This document shows positions 36,166 to 47,446 of a stretch of 64,000 nt of DNA, piece after piece. The notes beneath the pieces were generated by a model that saw only the letters and a list, made by a program, of their open reading frames with translations, ran no database searches and was not told where the DNA came from. The position numbers and the translations under genes were made by a program. This DNA is from Hemibagrus wyckioides (lineage: Eukaryota; Chordata; Actinopteri; Siluriformes; Bagridae), in contig NC_080716.1 of assembly GCF_019097595.1 (NCBI RefSeq), positions 8,306,640 through 8,370,639 on the forward strand, given 5' to 3'. How positions within the stretch are numbered: the first letter of the stretch is position 1; every line of letters starts with the position of its first letter.

Positions 36166-37305
36166 GTAGGCTGAAACATTTATGAATACAACTAGATGTT
36201 CTTGCACATGATTATGAGGAAGTGTACAGAACAAAATGACTGCAGTAAAATTCGATGTGTTCAGTCTAATCCATGTGGCTAGAATGCACCTGGATGTAGA
36301 CTGGCACAGCAGTGCTTTGCACAGGAGCACAAATTGTGTTAAACTGCAGCTTGATGCACAACATCTGTGATTTCTGGCATAACAGCTACAGAAGGTAGTG
36401 ACTGTTGCTGTGAGGATGTCTGTACTGGATCAGCTAAGTGGCTGATACTCAGAGTTCAGTATCAGTATTGTCAGAAATGGGATTGGTAGCATTAATGCAA
36501 AAAAATGGATGATACTTTTGAGGCAAACACTTCAACTTGTGGTTTAGTGCTAACTCTTAGTATACTAACACTTAGGCTCAGGAAAATGAACCATTTTACC
36601 ACATACCATGTTACATACAGTGCCATGTTGAAAAACAAAAACAGCAATCCAACATGTGGCACTGGTTTAATAAGTTGTGTTACAATATGTATGGTTCAGG
36701 AACCCAGAGGAACAACCAGTAAGGAAACAAAACAAGCCAGTGTATATGTGTTTAACAGAACACTCCACCCTGAAAACACATTAAGTTTATACTGAAATAT
36801 TTGTCATGTGCATAGAGATTGTTTTGGATAACGCTGCATGTTTATTATTCTTGTGAGGCGTTCACAGTTGTCAGTTACTGTAACCAGGCGGACATTACCA
36901 GCTCAGTTACTATGACATTTTATAGGACAGAAAAAATCGCTAAGGGATAAATACGTGTAAGCCTTGCTGTAATGTTCAGTATTTACTGTCCCAGTAATGT
37001 GTATATCTGCTTCAAATGCTTGATAGTGAGCTGTTTGAAAGGGAAATGGTATCAAACTCAGGCTATATTTTGAGTAGAGATGATGCTGGATGGAACACTG
37101 GCTGTTGGCTGCTGATGTGAATATCAGAATCTCCAGTAGTCACAGAGAAGGCCAGAGCATATAATTTACATCATTTTTATACTCATTAAACCACTCAGTG
37201 ATCCCTCATGCCTTGTAGATATGAATATTGTCATGCTGTAAGATCAGAATAAAATGTTTCATTATATACACACATTACATACAGTAAATATTATATGTGT
37301 TTTAG
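36166..37305. other. No gene recognised
   Basis: Unique to this part of the window. A 96-codon ORF at 36505-36795 has no recognisable domain. The interval separates the nol7 remnant from the phosphatase remnant. Confidence 0.5.
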
Positions 37306-38008
37306 GAGAAGCAGTCTCGTCTGGTCAGACATTTTCATTTCATGGTTGGCCAGGGATTGGAATCTCATCGGACGGAAAAGGAATGATTGATCTGATTGCT
37401 GCAGTGCAGAAACAACAACAGCAATCTGGCAACCCCCTATAGTGGTGCACTGCAGGTACACATACACACCCACTCACACACTCAAGCTGCAAACTGATGA
37501 TTAAAGCTCAGAATTGAAGTGAACAAGAATCCTTGCTGGCTTGGCATAGGACTGATTGAGGAAACAATCCAATTATTTGCAACACTATTATTGTGTGTCA
37601 ATATATAATCACACTTTCACTGTTTTATATTGCTGTTTTATACACAATAGTTACCACATGTGTTTTGGTTTTAATCAGTGCTGCTGCAAATGACTTGAAC
37701 GTTCATTGTCCTCAGTAACATTTTGGAGGCGGGTTAAAGCCGAGGGCTTACTGGACGTGAAGAGTTTACGCACTCAGAGACCACACATGGTCCAAACTGT
37801 GGTAAGAATCTTTTACACACAAGTGCCTGATTTGTGGAAAAATAACTAGGTCCTGTCACTGTTAGTTTAATACTTCTTATCAATATGTGATAGTGTACTA
37901 ACATGTAAACAATTATGTTTTTTTCTTTCTTTCAGGAACAGTATGACTTCTGCTACAGTGGTACAAGATTTTGTAGATATTTTCTCAGACGATGCTAATT
38001 TCAAATAA
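37306..38008 (+). pseudogene. ptpre: ptpre (receptor tyrosine phosphatase epsilon) 3' end, D2 domain exons, frameshifted
   Basis: Three exons. Exon 37306-37455 encodes [12 protein letters not shown] and, one base out of frame, [20 protein letters not shown] and [11 protein letters not shown], then a second one-base loss before PIVVHC (GT at 37456). Exon 37679 to about 37801 covers the P-loop end and the next helix: the AGAGRTG motif is mutated (AAAND-like with a 2 nt loss), SNILE is readable, an extra G shifts into RVKAEGLLDV, four codons (FQAV in the family) are missing, then KSLRTQRPHMVQTV. Exon 37936-38008 reads EQYDFCY and, two bases out of frame, VVQDFVDIFSDDANFK-stop. VKAEGLLDV and VVQDF.DIFSD fit PTPRE better than PTPRA. 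At least five frame lesions and a ruined P-loop make it a pseudogene. No D1 domain or membrane exons were found. Confidence 0.85.
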
Positions 38009-38347
38009 CTTTTCCTTTCTTCACTTCTGAAAAAACACTTTCACATTTGTTCTGCTTTCAGTTAGAGGAAACTCTTGCTATGGGTTCATAATACTCTATG
38101 CACTTGATCTTGATCTTTCTCTTGTTAAGCACTGAAATAAGTGCAGTTTTTTGTACATAAGCAATTCCTCGATTGTGTAACCACATGATAATGATTTGAA
38201 ACATTTGCGTTTAGACTGTAGTCTCTTTGTGCTTTGTTAAATAATGAAATTGTTTTATTTATATATTTTGGGTACAGGGCTGAATGAGAACATTTTTAGA
38301 TAATCAACATATATTTTTCATTTGTACATTGCCTGCTACTGTTTTAT

Positions 38348-38388
<41 letters not shown>

Positions 38389-38663
38389 GTTGTTGTTGTT
38401 GTTATTAGTGAAAAGGAGCAGGTGTTAGGTATTTTGTAAAAATCTGTTTTACTCTGGTATTCTGTATGAAGTCTGTTTAACAAATATTCATTGTTCACAA
38501 CTGCTAAGTTAACAATTCAGTTTCAGCTGAAAGTCTAGAAGACGCGTTATATTCAGGTATGCTTGTTAAATGGCCCATCATCATTCAGCTGGAATTTCTG
38601 CTGCCAAAAGTGGAGCCATTGATACCAAACAGACCCCATTATATTTAGTTTGATTTGGGGATA
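38009..38663. other. 3' flank of the ptpre remnant
   Basis: AT-rich, perhaps the old 3' UTR. It contains a (TTA)n(GTT)n tract at 38349-38405. No gene. Confidence 0.6.
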
Positions 38664-40259
38664 TACAGTTGTGTTCAAAATAATAGCAGTTTGTTAAAAA
38701 GAGTAAAGTTCAAAATTTCAATACTGCATAAATGCATTGGGGAAAACTGCACATTCAATTCTAAATCAATACATGAACAAAAATTGATCAAATTTGTTAT
38801 TACTTTATAGAAAGTGAAGAAAAAGAATATTAGGCTGTTCAAAATAAATAGCAGTGTCTGCATGTTTCTTTACAAAGTCAAATGTTTACAGTATAAACTG
38901 AAGAAAAATGCTTGAAGATTTAGCTTTCTTGTGAATCACTGAACTAATATTTAGTTAGTATAACCACTATTTCTGAGAACTGCTTAGCATCTGTGTTGCA
39001 TGGAGTAGGACTTAACCTATTCCAGCCCAGAGCGACTTGCACTACACACCACAATTCCTCTGCAGTTCTTGGTTTTGCCTCAGAAACAGCATTTTTGGAT
39101 TTCACCCAAAAGTTTTCTATTGGATCAAGGTCCAGGGACTGGGCTGGCCACTCCATAACTTTAATCTTGTTGGTCTGGAAGGAAGATGCTGCTCACTTAC
39201 TGGTGTGTGTGGGGTCATTGTCTTGTTGAAACATCCATTTCAAGGGCATTTCCTCTTCATCATAAGGCAACATGACGTCTTTAATTATTTTAATGTACTC
39301 AAACTGATCCATGATCCCTGGAATGCAATAAATAGGCCCAACTTACCATAGTATGAGAAACATCCCCATATCATGATGCCTGCAGCACCATGCTTCACTG
39401 CCTTCACAGTGTACTGTGGCTTGAATTCAGTGTTTGGGGGTCGTCTGACAAACTGTCTGTGGCCCCTAGACCCAAAAAGAATGATCTTGCTTTCATCAGT
39501 CCAGAAAATATTGTGTCATTTCTCTTTAGGTCGGTCAGTGTGTTCTTTGGCAAATTGTAACCTCTTCAGCCACGTGTCATTTTTTCAACAGTGGGACTTT
39601 GCAGGCGCTTCTTGCCGATAACTTGGCTTCACATAGATGTCTTCTAATTGTTACAGTACTCACAGGTAACTTTAGACTTTCTTTGATCACCCTGGAGCTG
39701 ATCATTGGCTGAGTCTTTGCCATTTTGGCTATTCTTGATCCATTTGAATGGTAGTTTTCCATTTTCTTTCACGACTTTCTGGTTTTATTTGCCATTTTAA
39801 AGCATTTGATATCATTGTAGCTGAGCAGGCTATCATTTTCTGCACTTTTTATATGTTTTCCCCTCTCTAATCAACTTTTTAATCAAAGTACGCTGTCCTT
39901 CTGAACAATGTCTGGAACGACCCATTTTACTCTGATTTTCAGAGAGAAATGCACAGTACAACATTTGCTGCCTTCGATCCTTAAATAAGGGACACATGTT
40001 TGACACCAGTTTTTCACAGACTAATTTACCTCTCTAATTGAACTCCACACTGCTATTATATTGAACACACCCTTTTCAATTAATGATTCAATTACAGAAT
40101 AAGCAACATGCATGTCATTACTGTTGGGTCTGTTGGTTTTCTATTACTCTACTACACCTACTAGTAAAATATTTGCCATGAAGAAATATAATTTTAAGCA
40201 AAACCAGTGATTGATCTGGTTAGTGATGTTGGACTGTTATTATTTTGAACACAACTGTA
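38664..40259 (-). mobile_element. Tc1-like transposon, 1.6 kb, decayed
   Basis: Bounded by TA + CAGTTGTGTTCAAAATAATA on the left and its inverted counterpart TATTATTTTGAACACAACTG + TA on the right. The minus strand starts MGRSRHCSEGQRTLIKKLI at 39925, then [20 protein letters not shown] and [18 protein letters not shown]. Near 39156 it reads MEWPAQSLDLDPIENFW, the final acidic residue of the DDE triad. Stops and frameshifts interrupt it. Found once in the window, so it arrived after, or outside, the duplications. Confidence 0.9.
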
Positions 40260-40299
40260 TTTTCTGTGAGCAAAAGCCCTTGTAAAAGCCACTTGACTG

Positions 40300-40368
40300 T
40301 GTCTATCATCTAGTGCTGCTAATATTATGAACAGCAGCTACGCTAATTCTGTTCCACTGTTTCTGTTC
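40300..40368 (+). mobile_element. LINE 3' UTR scrap at the unit boundary
   Basis: CATCTAGTGCTGCTAATATTATGAACAGCAGCTACGC matches the LINE 3' UTR at 19898-19935. It ends where tandem unit 2 begins. Confidence 0.65.
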
Positions 40369-40451
40369 CGCTGCACTACGTGGCTCGTAACAGACAAAAT
40401 CGCCAGGCGTCCTGTTTGCCAGGTCGCTGCCCAAAGATGTCCCCTGCCCGC

Positions 40452-40540
40452 CCTTCGATAGCTCAGCTGGTAGAGCGGAGGACTGTAGGTGCTTATAAAT
40501 GGACATCCTTAGGTCGCTGGTTCAAATCCGGCTCGAAGGA
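40452..40540 (+). tRNA. tRNA-Tyr (GTA), intron-containing, unit 2
   Basis: Identical in structure to 12234-12322: anticodon GTA, 17 nt intron, CCTTCGA/TCGAAGG acceptor. Confidence 0.95.
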
Positions 40541-40598
40541 CAGCTTTTACCAGCCGCCAGGAAGCGCGCCGTTTCAGTGAAAACGAAAAACAGTTCGC

Positions 40599-40669
40599 TT
40601 CCCTGACCGGGAATCGAACCCGGCCGCGGCGGTGAGAGCGCCGAATCCTAGCCACTAGACCACCAGGGA
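40599..40669 (-). tRNA. tRNA-Glu (TTC), unit 2, one base shorter
   Basis: As 12406-12477 but with a single-base loss in the GGCCCGGG stretch at the base of the T-stem and a G-to-T change in the last acceptor pair. Function may be reduced. Confidence 0.85.
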
Positions 40670-41195
40670 GACACGGACAGGCGGGTGGGCCTCGTGCGGC
40701 TGTGCGCAGCACCCAGGATTGGCCTCTAGTGGCAATTTACGGCAATTCCGGATGAGTTACACCTGAGGAAACAGCAGTTTAAACAAATTCGCTTTAAGGT
40801 CAACAGAATGTCTGCACAGACTGTCTCAAAAGACTTAAAAGAGGTCCCACCTCTCAGCTGCAGGGTCACCAGTTTGCAGTCTGTCCGAGTCCCCGTGCGT
40901 GTACACTCGGTGTTCTCCGGTTTCCTCTCACCTGCAAAAGACACGCCAGTAGGTGGATAGGCTGAAACAAATCGCTATTAGGTATGAGCGAGGGCGTGAA
41001 TGTGTTTGCGCAGTGCCCTGTGATGAGCTGGCGAGCCATGTGGGGTGTACTGCTAACCGATCAGGTCTAGACGAGAACAGGTATTTCTGTCCTACGGAAA
41101 AGCTTTGACATGCAGCGATGCACACAAACGTTCACATCTGCCCGTTTTGGCCCATCGCTTTTGAGGCGCCTGGTTGACAAAGTGAAACCCTGTGC
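40670..41195 (-). repeat. Degenerate fish repeat, unit 2
   Basis: Copy of 12478-13005, with the same GAGAGGAAACCGGAGAACACC signature on the complement. Confidence 0.5.
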
Positions 41196-41197
41196 AT

Positions 41198-41281
<84 letters not shown>
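41198..41281. repeat. (TAGA)n, about 21 units
   Basis: LINE-tail tetranucleotide, expanded relative to about 8 units at 13006-13039. Confidence 0.95.
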
Positions 41282-41282
<1 letters not shown>

Positions 41283-42338
41283 TCAACTTCATTGTCATTG
41301 CAGAGTGCAGGTACATAGCAATGAAATGCTGTTTAGCATCTACCAGAAGTGCAAATAATAGAAATTCTGCCAATGAACAAGTGCAGATAAATATGTAAAT
41401 ATGTACATCGATAAATAAGGCTATGTCAGAGTGTGCATAGAGAAGTATGTGCAAGTAGTATTTACAGTAGATAATGTGACAGGTGTAATTATAATTGTGC
41501 TAAAAATGTGTACATTATGTACAATGTTTGTACAACAGTAACAGATAATATACATATATTATATAGTATGTATAAATATAGTATATGTAAATTCATATAA
41601 ATAGATAGTCAAATAGATAATACTAGGTGTAATCTATGAAATGGACAATATGTACATTAATTATATTACACACTGAGAAAAACTTATATTATAACAGAAT
41701 GTACAACAGAATGTTTAACAGAGAAAAATATTATATTAACAGAATGTACAGAGTGGAGCAGAACTGTAAAGTGGTAAGTGTAGAAAGACATGAGTGTCCT
41801 AGCGGTGTAGTGTAGAGTTCAGTAGTTTTATGGTTGAAGGAAAAAAACTGGCCCTAAACCTACTGGTTCTGGTGAGGACCTGTATCTCCTCCTGGATGGA
41901 AGGTTGAACAGTTTGTGACTCGGGTGGGAGGAGTCTTTGATTATTTTGTGTGCTCTGCGCAGACATCTACTGTGGTGAAGAGACCCAATGGCAGGTAGTT
42001 GGGTGCCAATGATGCGTTGGGCGGTTTTCACAACCCTTTGCAATGATTTCTTTTCACACATCGTGGAGCTGCCATGCCACACTGTGATGGAGCTCGTCAA
42101 GATGCTCTCAATGATGCAGCGGTAAAAGTTGGTCAGGATCTTGGGGGATAGGTGAACTTTCTTCAGTCTCCTTAGGAAGTAAAGACGCTGTTGCGCCTTC
42201 CGAACCAGAGTTGAGGTGTTCAGATGCCAGGACAGATCCTCAGAGATGTGGACATCCAAAAACTTAAAGCTGGAGACACGCTCTACTTCAGACCCGTTGA
42301 TGTAAATAGGGGAGTGTCTGCTGCTGTTAGATTTCCGG
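41282..42338 (-). mobile_element. LINE 3' end of the chimera, unit 2
   Basis: As 13040-14088: [16 protein letters not shown] to the RRRYRS end, with a 5 nt loss near 41878 that breaks the last codons. Confidence 0.85.
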
Positions 42339-43390
42339 AAGGTCTGGAGAAAGTGCAGGCCACTCCATTTGAAGTACCCCAGCCTCCAGCAGCTGTTCCC
42401 TAATGATGCGACCTCGATGAGCCGGAGGATTGTCGTCCATGATGAAGAAATTAGGCCTGTGTTGTTCATGCAGGGGCACAATAACTGGATTAATGATGTT
42501 ATTCAGGTAGTATTGGCTTGTCACTGTACCATTCACAAGATGTAGGGCAGTTCTGTATTGAGTAGACACACCTGCCCAGACTGTAACACCACCACAACAG
42601 TGGCTGATGCATAGCGCTCTCCTTGACGTCTCCAACATCGTTGGCAGCCATCATTTCTGCTCAACGTGAATTGACTTTCATCAGAGAACAGCACTGAGGT
42701 CCACTGGTCCCTTGTCCAGCGTAAAAGCTCCCTGGCCCGACGCCTGTGCCTGGTGGTGTGGTCAGGTACCCTTTGCAGGTCGTCTAGCACACAGAACACA
42801 TTGATGTAAACGGTTTCAAATGTTCTGACATGACACCTGGGTGCCTCTCACCTCCCTTAAATGTGCCTGGAGTTGAGTGGCATTCATCGCATTCATCATG
42901 AAGCGGTCATCAATGCGGGATGTGGCCAAAGGACGTCCACTTCTATGCCTTTCTGTGACTCTTCCAGTCTCTCTGTATCTCTTTCGCAACCTGCTGATGA
43001 CACTCTGTGACACTCTAAGCTCAGTGGCCACTTCCCTCTGAGAACATCCTGTCTGAAGCCTCGCAATGGTGAGGTACTGTTGATCAATTGTTAGGTATGG
43101 TCTTGGTCTCATGATGTCAAAATGTGAACAGCATGATGAAGAGGACTGTTTAAATACCAATTCTAATTGAACCAGAAAATGTATTGGTCGATTCATGGAT
43201 CAAACACCAGTTGTGAATTTTGCCGTTAAGCACCTTGTTAGAAAACAGCAAGTTATGCAAAAAGTACTGAAACACTGAACAGTTGGACATGTGCATTCAA
43301 AAGTGTAGAGAAGGTCAAATTAAGTTCACCTGTAAAGGTTATAGTGCATTTTAGGTGCATCCTGAAATTTCACCCGAAAGCCGAATATCC
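42339..43390 (-). mobile_element. Truncated Tc1-like transposon, unit 2
   Basis: As 14089-15140, with the same SPDLPEI-to-LINE junction and helix-turn-helix, first-Asp and second-Asp segments. Confidence 0.85.
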
Positions 43391-43424
43391 TTAACTTTTT
43401 TTTTAATTTATATTAATAAATCTA

Positions 43425-43998
43425 TACTTAATAATATAAATATTGGTAGTTTTTCGTTTATAGATTTCTATACTTTGTTAGTATTTTATAATAATTTATC
43501 ACTTATGTATATTGTTATGGTGTGTGTCTTGGGCTGTATTATTCTTATCTTTGTAAAAAAAATAAAAAAAGACAATATTTCTAACAGTAGGTCGTACTTA
43601 GAAGCCATATTTTGCAGATAATTAAATAATCGAAGTCAACTAACTACACAGGACTTAGAACTTGACTCATTTTGACAGCAGGACTGTTTCTGTAGACTAA
43701 CAGTTGCCATTTCTAAACAGAATGCAATATTTAATCCTTGTCTGAGGTGGGATTCGAGCCGGGACAGTGTGGATGGGAGGGGGACTTGAATTTTTTCTGA
43801 TTTGTTTGTAAAAAAGCACATTTTTAAATAAAAATTTACAAAACAGGCGCACATAAATCACACGTGGTATTCTGTCTCTCTTTTGTTTTCTTCCTTTCTT
43901 TTTTTCTTCTTTTTTTTTTTTCTCTTTTTCTCTCTTTCCCCTTCTTCCCCATTTTTTTCCTTTCTTCCCCACCCGAAACAGACTATTGTTCCCCAGCT
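43425..43998 (+). repeat. Unclassified ~570 bp dispersed repeat, copy 3
   Basis: As 15175-15748; the CT-rich tract spans 43880-43972. Confidence 0.7.
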
Positions 43999-44215
43999 TT
44001 TCTAAAAGAGCTTCTGGTAAAAGTCTGCTTTTCTTCAAAGCATTAAACAATACATGAGTAATAATTAGAGCTTAGAAACATTAGGCAATTACAAAGACTT
44101 TAAAACATTTGCATTGCTTAAATATGAAAGTTTACTATGCAAAGGTTTTTGTACCTTTTGTTCTTGGAAAAGTAACTGTCTTTTTCGCCTCTTCTCCTTC
44201 AGTAACTCTTTCTCC
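43991..44215 (-). pseudogene. nol7: nol7 fragment, copy C
   Basis: Exons 44215-44155 (EKELLKEKRRKRQLLFQEQK) and about 44032-43991 (KSRLLPEALLEKL) are undamaged but truncated by the 570 bp repeat exactly as in copy B. No further nol7 exon follows. Confidence 0.65.
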
Positions 44216-45256
44216 CTGATAAACAAAGTATAATTACTACACAATATAAAAAATGTATAAATATAAATACTTCCTGTATGGGGCATGTTATACACAATGC
44301 TCTCATGTAAATCAGTTCATCCTCTAACTGTATGAAACTCTGACACAGAAATGTTTACCTATTATGGACATAAACAACAGAACAGGGCTGACTTTAGCAT
44401 TAAAAAAAGAAATCTGTAAGAAGCTTGTAATTTCTCAGACACTCATGATCCCCATGTTTCTCTCAGATATGTATGACAAGCAGACTCTGGAGGCTAGTTT
44501 AATGTTAATTATATTAATGTCTTTATGAAATGAACAAAAATGAACCTGGCATACAACCGATTAGATTTTCTTCATTTTCAGCCCAAAAACTCAACTCTCT
44601 CAGTAACTAGTGAGAGCATATTAACAGCAGTAATCACACAGTGACACCTAGTGGTCAATCCAGGAAGCATTTTCCATTGCGATAATAATATTTAGTTCAG
44701 GATACCACAAAACCGACATGGACAATGTTCATAAGATAAATGCTTGAAGGTGCTGCAGACAGAAGCTGAAAAATAAAATAAAATAATTAAATTGTGTATC
44801 ATGTAACTTTCCAGAAGAAGTTTGTAAAAGCAATCACTCACACCGATACAGCTCTTTAACTGTAAACTAAACTGCACACGATCCCTCTGAACATCAACTA
44901 CTCAAAGAAATAAGTAACTAAACAAAATAAAAAAAAAGTTTAAAAAAAAATACAAATTCATCCTTTATTAATAAAAAAGTATTATTAATAATCAAAAATG
45001 TCAATAGCGGTAGTGTTTAAGACATTGTATATTATTTCCTAATTATGTAATAAATATTAATAATAATGAAGTTTATCTGTGTCAATTAATTTAGTCAAAA
45101 CTTTATATCAGATTTTAATTGTGAATCATGATTTTGTTTCTGGCCCACGAGATCTGTTGATATTAAATTAATGAGGAATTGATATGAAACATTATATCTG
45201 TGTCAATGAATACAATCTAAACATTACACCACATGTAAAATGCAAATTCTTTTCAG
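44216..45256. other. Spacer between nol7 fragment and E/K-rich gene, copy C
   Basis: As 15965-17100, but a deletion has removed the first E/K-rich exon remnant: CCCACGAG joins ATCTGTTGATATT near 45151. No gene. Confidence 0.6.
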
Positions 45257-45673
45257 AAGTAGATGAGGCTGAAAACTTGGTTCAGGCTGAAGCTGAGTCC
45301 GAAGCTGTAGAACCAGAGAACAGCACATCTGCTGTGGAAAGCACCAGCTGTGAAAAGGAGAAGAAGAAATGGACCAAAAAGGGACACGAGGCAGAAGAAA
45401 GAAGAAAGTCCGGGTCATCAAAGCAGGTATTAATATCATGTCATGATGTCGGTAATGTACCTGGTGATCTGCTGATATTAAATTAATGAGGAATTGAAGT
45501 GCAACATTTTATCTGTGTCAATGAATACAATCTAAACATTACATCATATTGAAAAAGCTAATCAAGATTTTTTTTTAGAAGTGGATGAGGCTGAAAACAT
45601 GGTTCAGGAAGAAGCTGAGGCTGAAGCTGTAGAAAGCAAGCCAGGCGATGCTCAACCAGAGAGCAGAAAATAA
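45257..45673 (+). CDS. E/K-rich gene, copy C
   Basis: Exon 45257-45451 (195 nt, using the GT at 45452) and terminal exon 45579-45673. Joined they read VDEAENLVQAEAESEAV ... EEAEAEAVESKPGDAQPESRK-stop without a break. As in B, splicing at the earlier GT (45427) would break the frame. No start codon exon was identified, so the protein is partial. Charged, low-complexity, function unknown. Confidence 0.5.
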
Positions 45674-47446
45674 AGAAATTACCTGTCAACCAGGAAACAG
45701 CTTTTATATTAAACATTTGAAGATAAATTCTTAAAAATAGACTTTTTTTTTGTTGTTACTGCTAATAAAATAAAAAATAAAAAACTGTTAAATTTCACTC
45801 AGCTCAATAATGGCTTTCATTTCCTCTGGAGTTACTGCACAGCTCTTTATATCTACTGCTCATAGATCACTTCTTAAGCAGTGAATTCCTAAAGATCATT
45901 TTAATAAGAACAGCTTAACTAAAACTGTGAAAATTGTGGTATTCACAGTGAATCTCCTTTATGATAATCCATCCAAGTGTCCCACACATTCATCTCATCA
46001 ACCTCAGGATCAGACTTTACTGTCTAAGTACGATGGTTTGTGTTGAATTTTGTGAAACAACACACAGACACACACACACACACACACACACATTATAATA
46101 CTTCTTCTTCTTAATACTCTATTCAATAAACTTTCAACAAGGAGTGATTATTTCTGCACATGCACTGAGTCGTCTAACAGGAAGGTGGTCAGTTTTAACC
46201 TTTTGAAGGCAGCTCGACCAAACAGCGTGTTCAGGGCAACCTCTCAATGGAACAGTCACTAATCCCCATGTGAAAAAAAACACTGCACTACTCTTCCAGT
46301 CGTGAAAAAGCTTGACAGGGTCTTTACCACCGTAGACCATTCACAGACTTCCAACTGAACTAAAAATGGAAGAAAAATTTCATAGGGCACCAACAATATG
46401 TATATAGCTCGTGTATGTTGGAGTAAAATGTTTCTTTAGGATCATGGTGTAACAAATAATTTCTTGTTGAAAACGTGGCATTCGAAATCAACTTCTCTTT
46501 TTTTAACAGGATCTGACATTTTTAGGGGTAGCTGACCAGCAATAATGTGCCAGCATCACCTGTTGCTGTTCAGACACGCATGCACGTCCATAGGTAAATA
46601 ATAAAACGCCAGGCTTTTCAAAATAAAAGCAAAACAGTTGTATTGCGTGCACAACATAAATACTTGTTCATTTATGTTTAATGTCTTCTTCCCATAGTGC
46701 ATCCTGGTGCCATGTGTTCCCCAGGTAAGCGACTCACACGCACCCAGGCATCCATGTGATGTAAAAGAAAACGTGATTCATCAGACCAGGCCACCTTCTT
46801 CCATTGCTCCGCGGTTCAGTTCTGATTCTCACACGCCCATTGTTAGCGCTCTTGGCGGTGAACAAACTGTGATGCACTGTGTATCCTGACACCTTTCTAT
46901 CAGAACCAGCATTAACTTCTTCAGAAATTTGAGCAACAAATTATATTTCAATTTTCACTCCTGAAAAATCAATACTTTCAAATCCTCAGTACTTCTTTCA
47001 TCCCTGATCTTTTCCTCCAGTTCACCTTTTAGACTGCAATATTCTGCCACAGAAGAGAGCATCATGTTTTGTGCTGCATCACATGTGCACATCTGGTCCA
47101 CAGTGTCAGTGTAAAATGCCATTATTTGTTTCTGTAATAGCCTGGATTAGCATATTTATTTTTACATTCAGATGAAGAATGTTCAGATTGATGGCCACTG
47201 TCACCTGCAGTGAACTATGATGTGTCCGGCGTGTGCTGGGTTAACACGCTTGACTTTCTTAAGAAACTTGAGCATACCGATAGGCGAGAGTGGAACACCA
47301 AAATAAAGCCAGCTGGTGAAGTGGAGATGTGTGACCAACCTCACGGACCTGCAGCCTTCTGGAGATTGCTAGGATCACGTACATCAAGACATGTGCACAT
47401 CATTTCTATGTAAAAACTACATATATGAAACTCCTCACACATCACC
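45674..47446. other. Downstream flank and unannotated DNA, unit 2
   Basis: As 17518-19298: (CA)n at 46061-46092, break from module homology near 46164, and a DNA-transposon-like remnant at 46720-46940. Confidence 0.55.

Noticed and set aside
36505..36795. 96-codon ORF as a nol7 or ptpre exon
   Set aside because: The sequence does not match either family, and the splice borders are weak.
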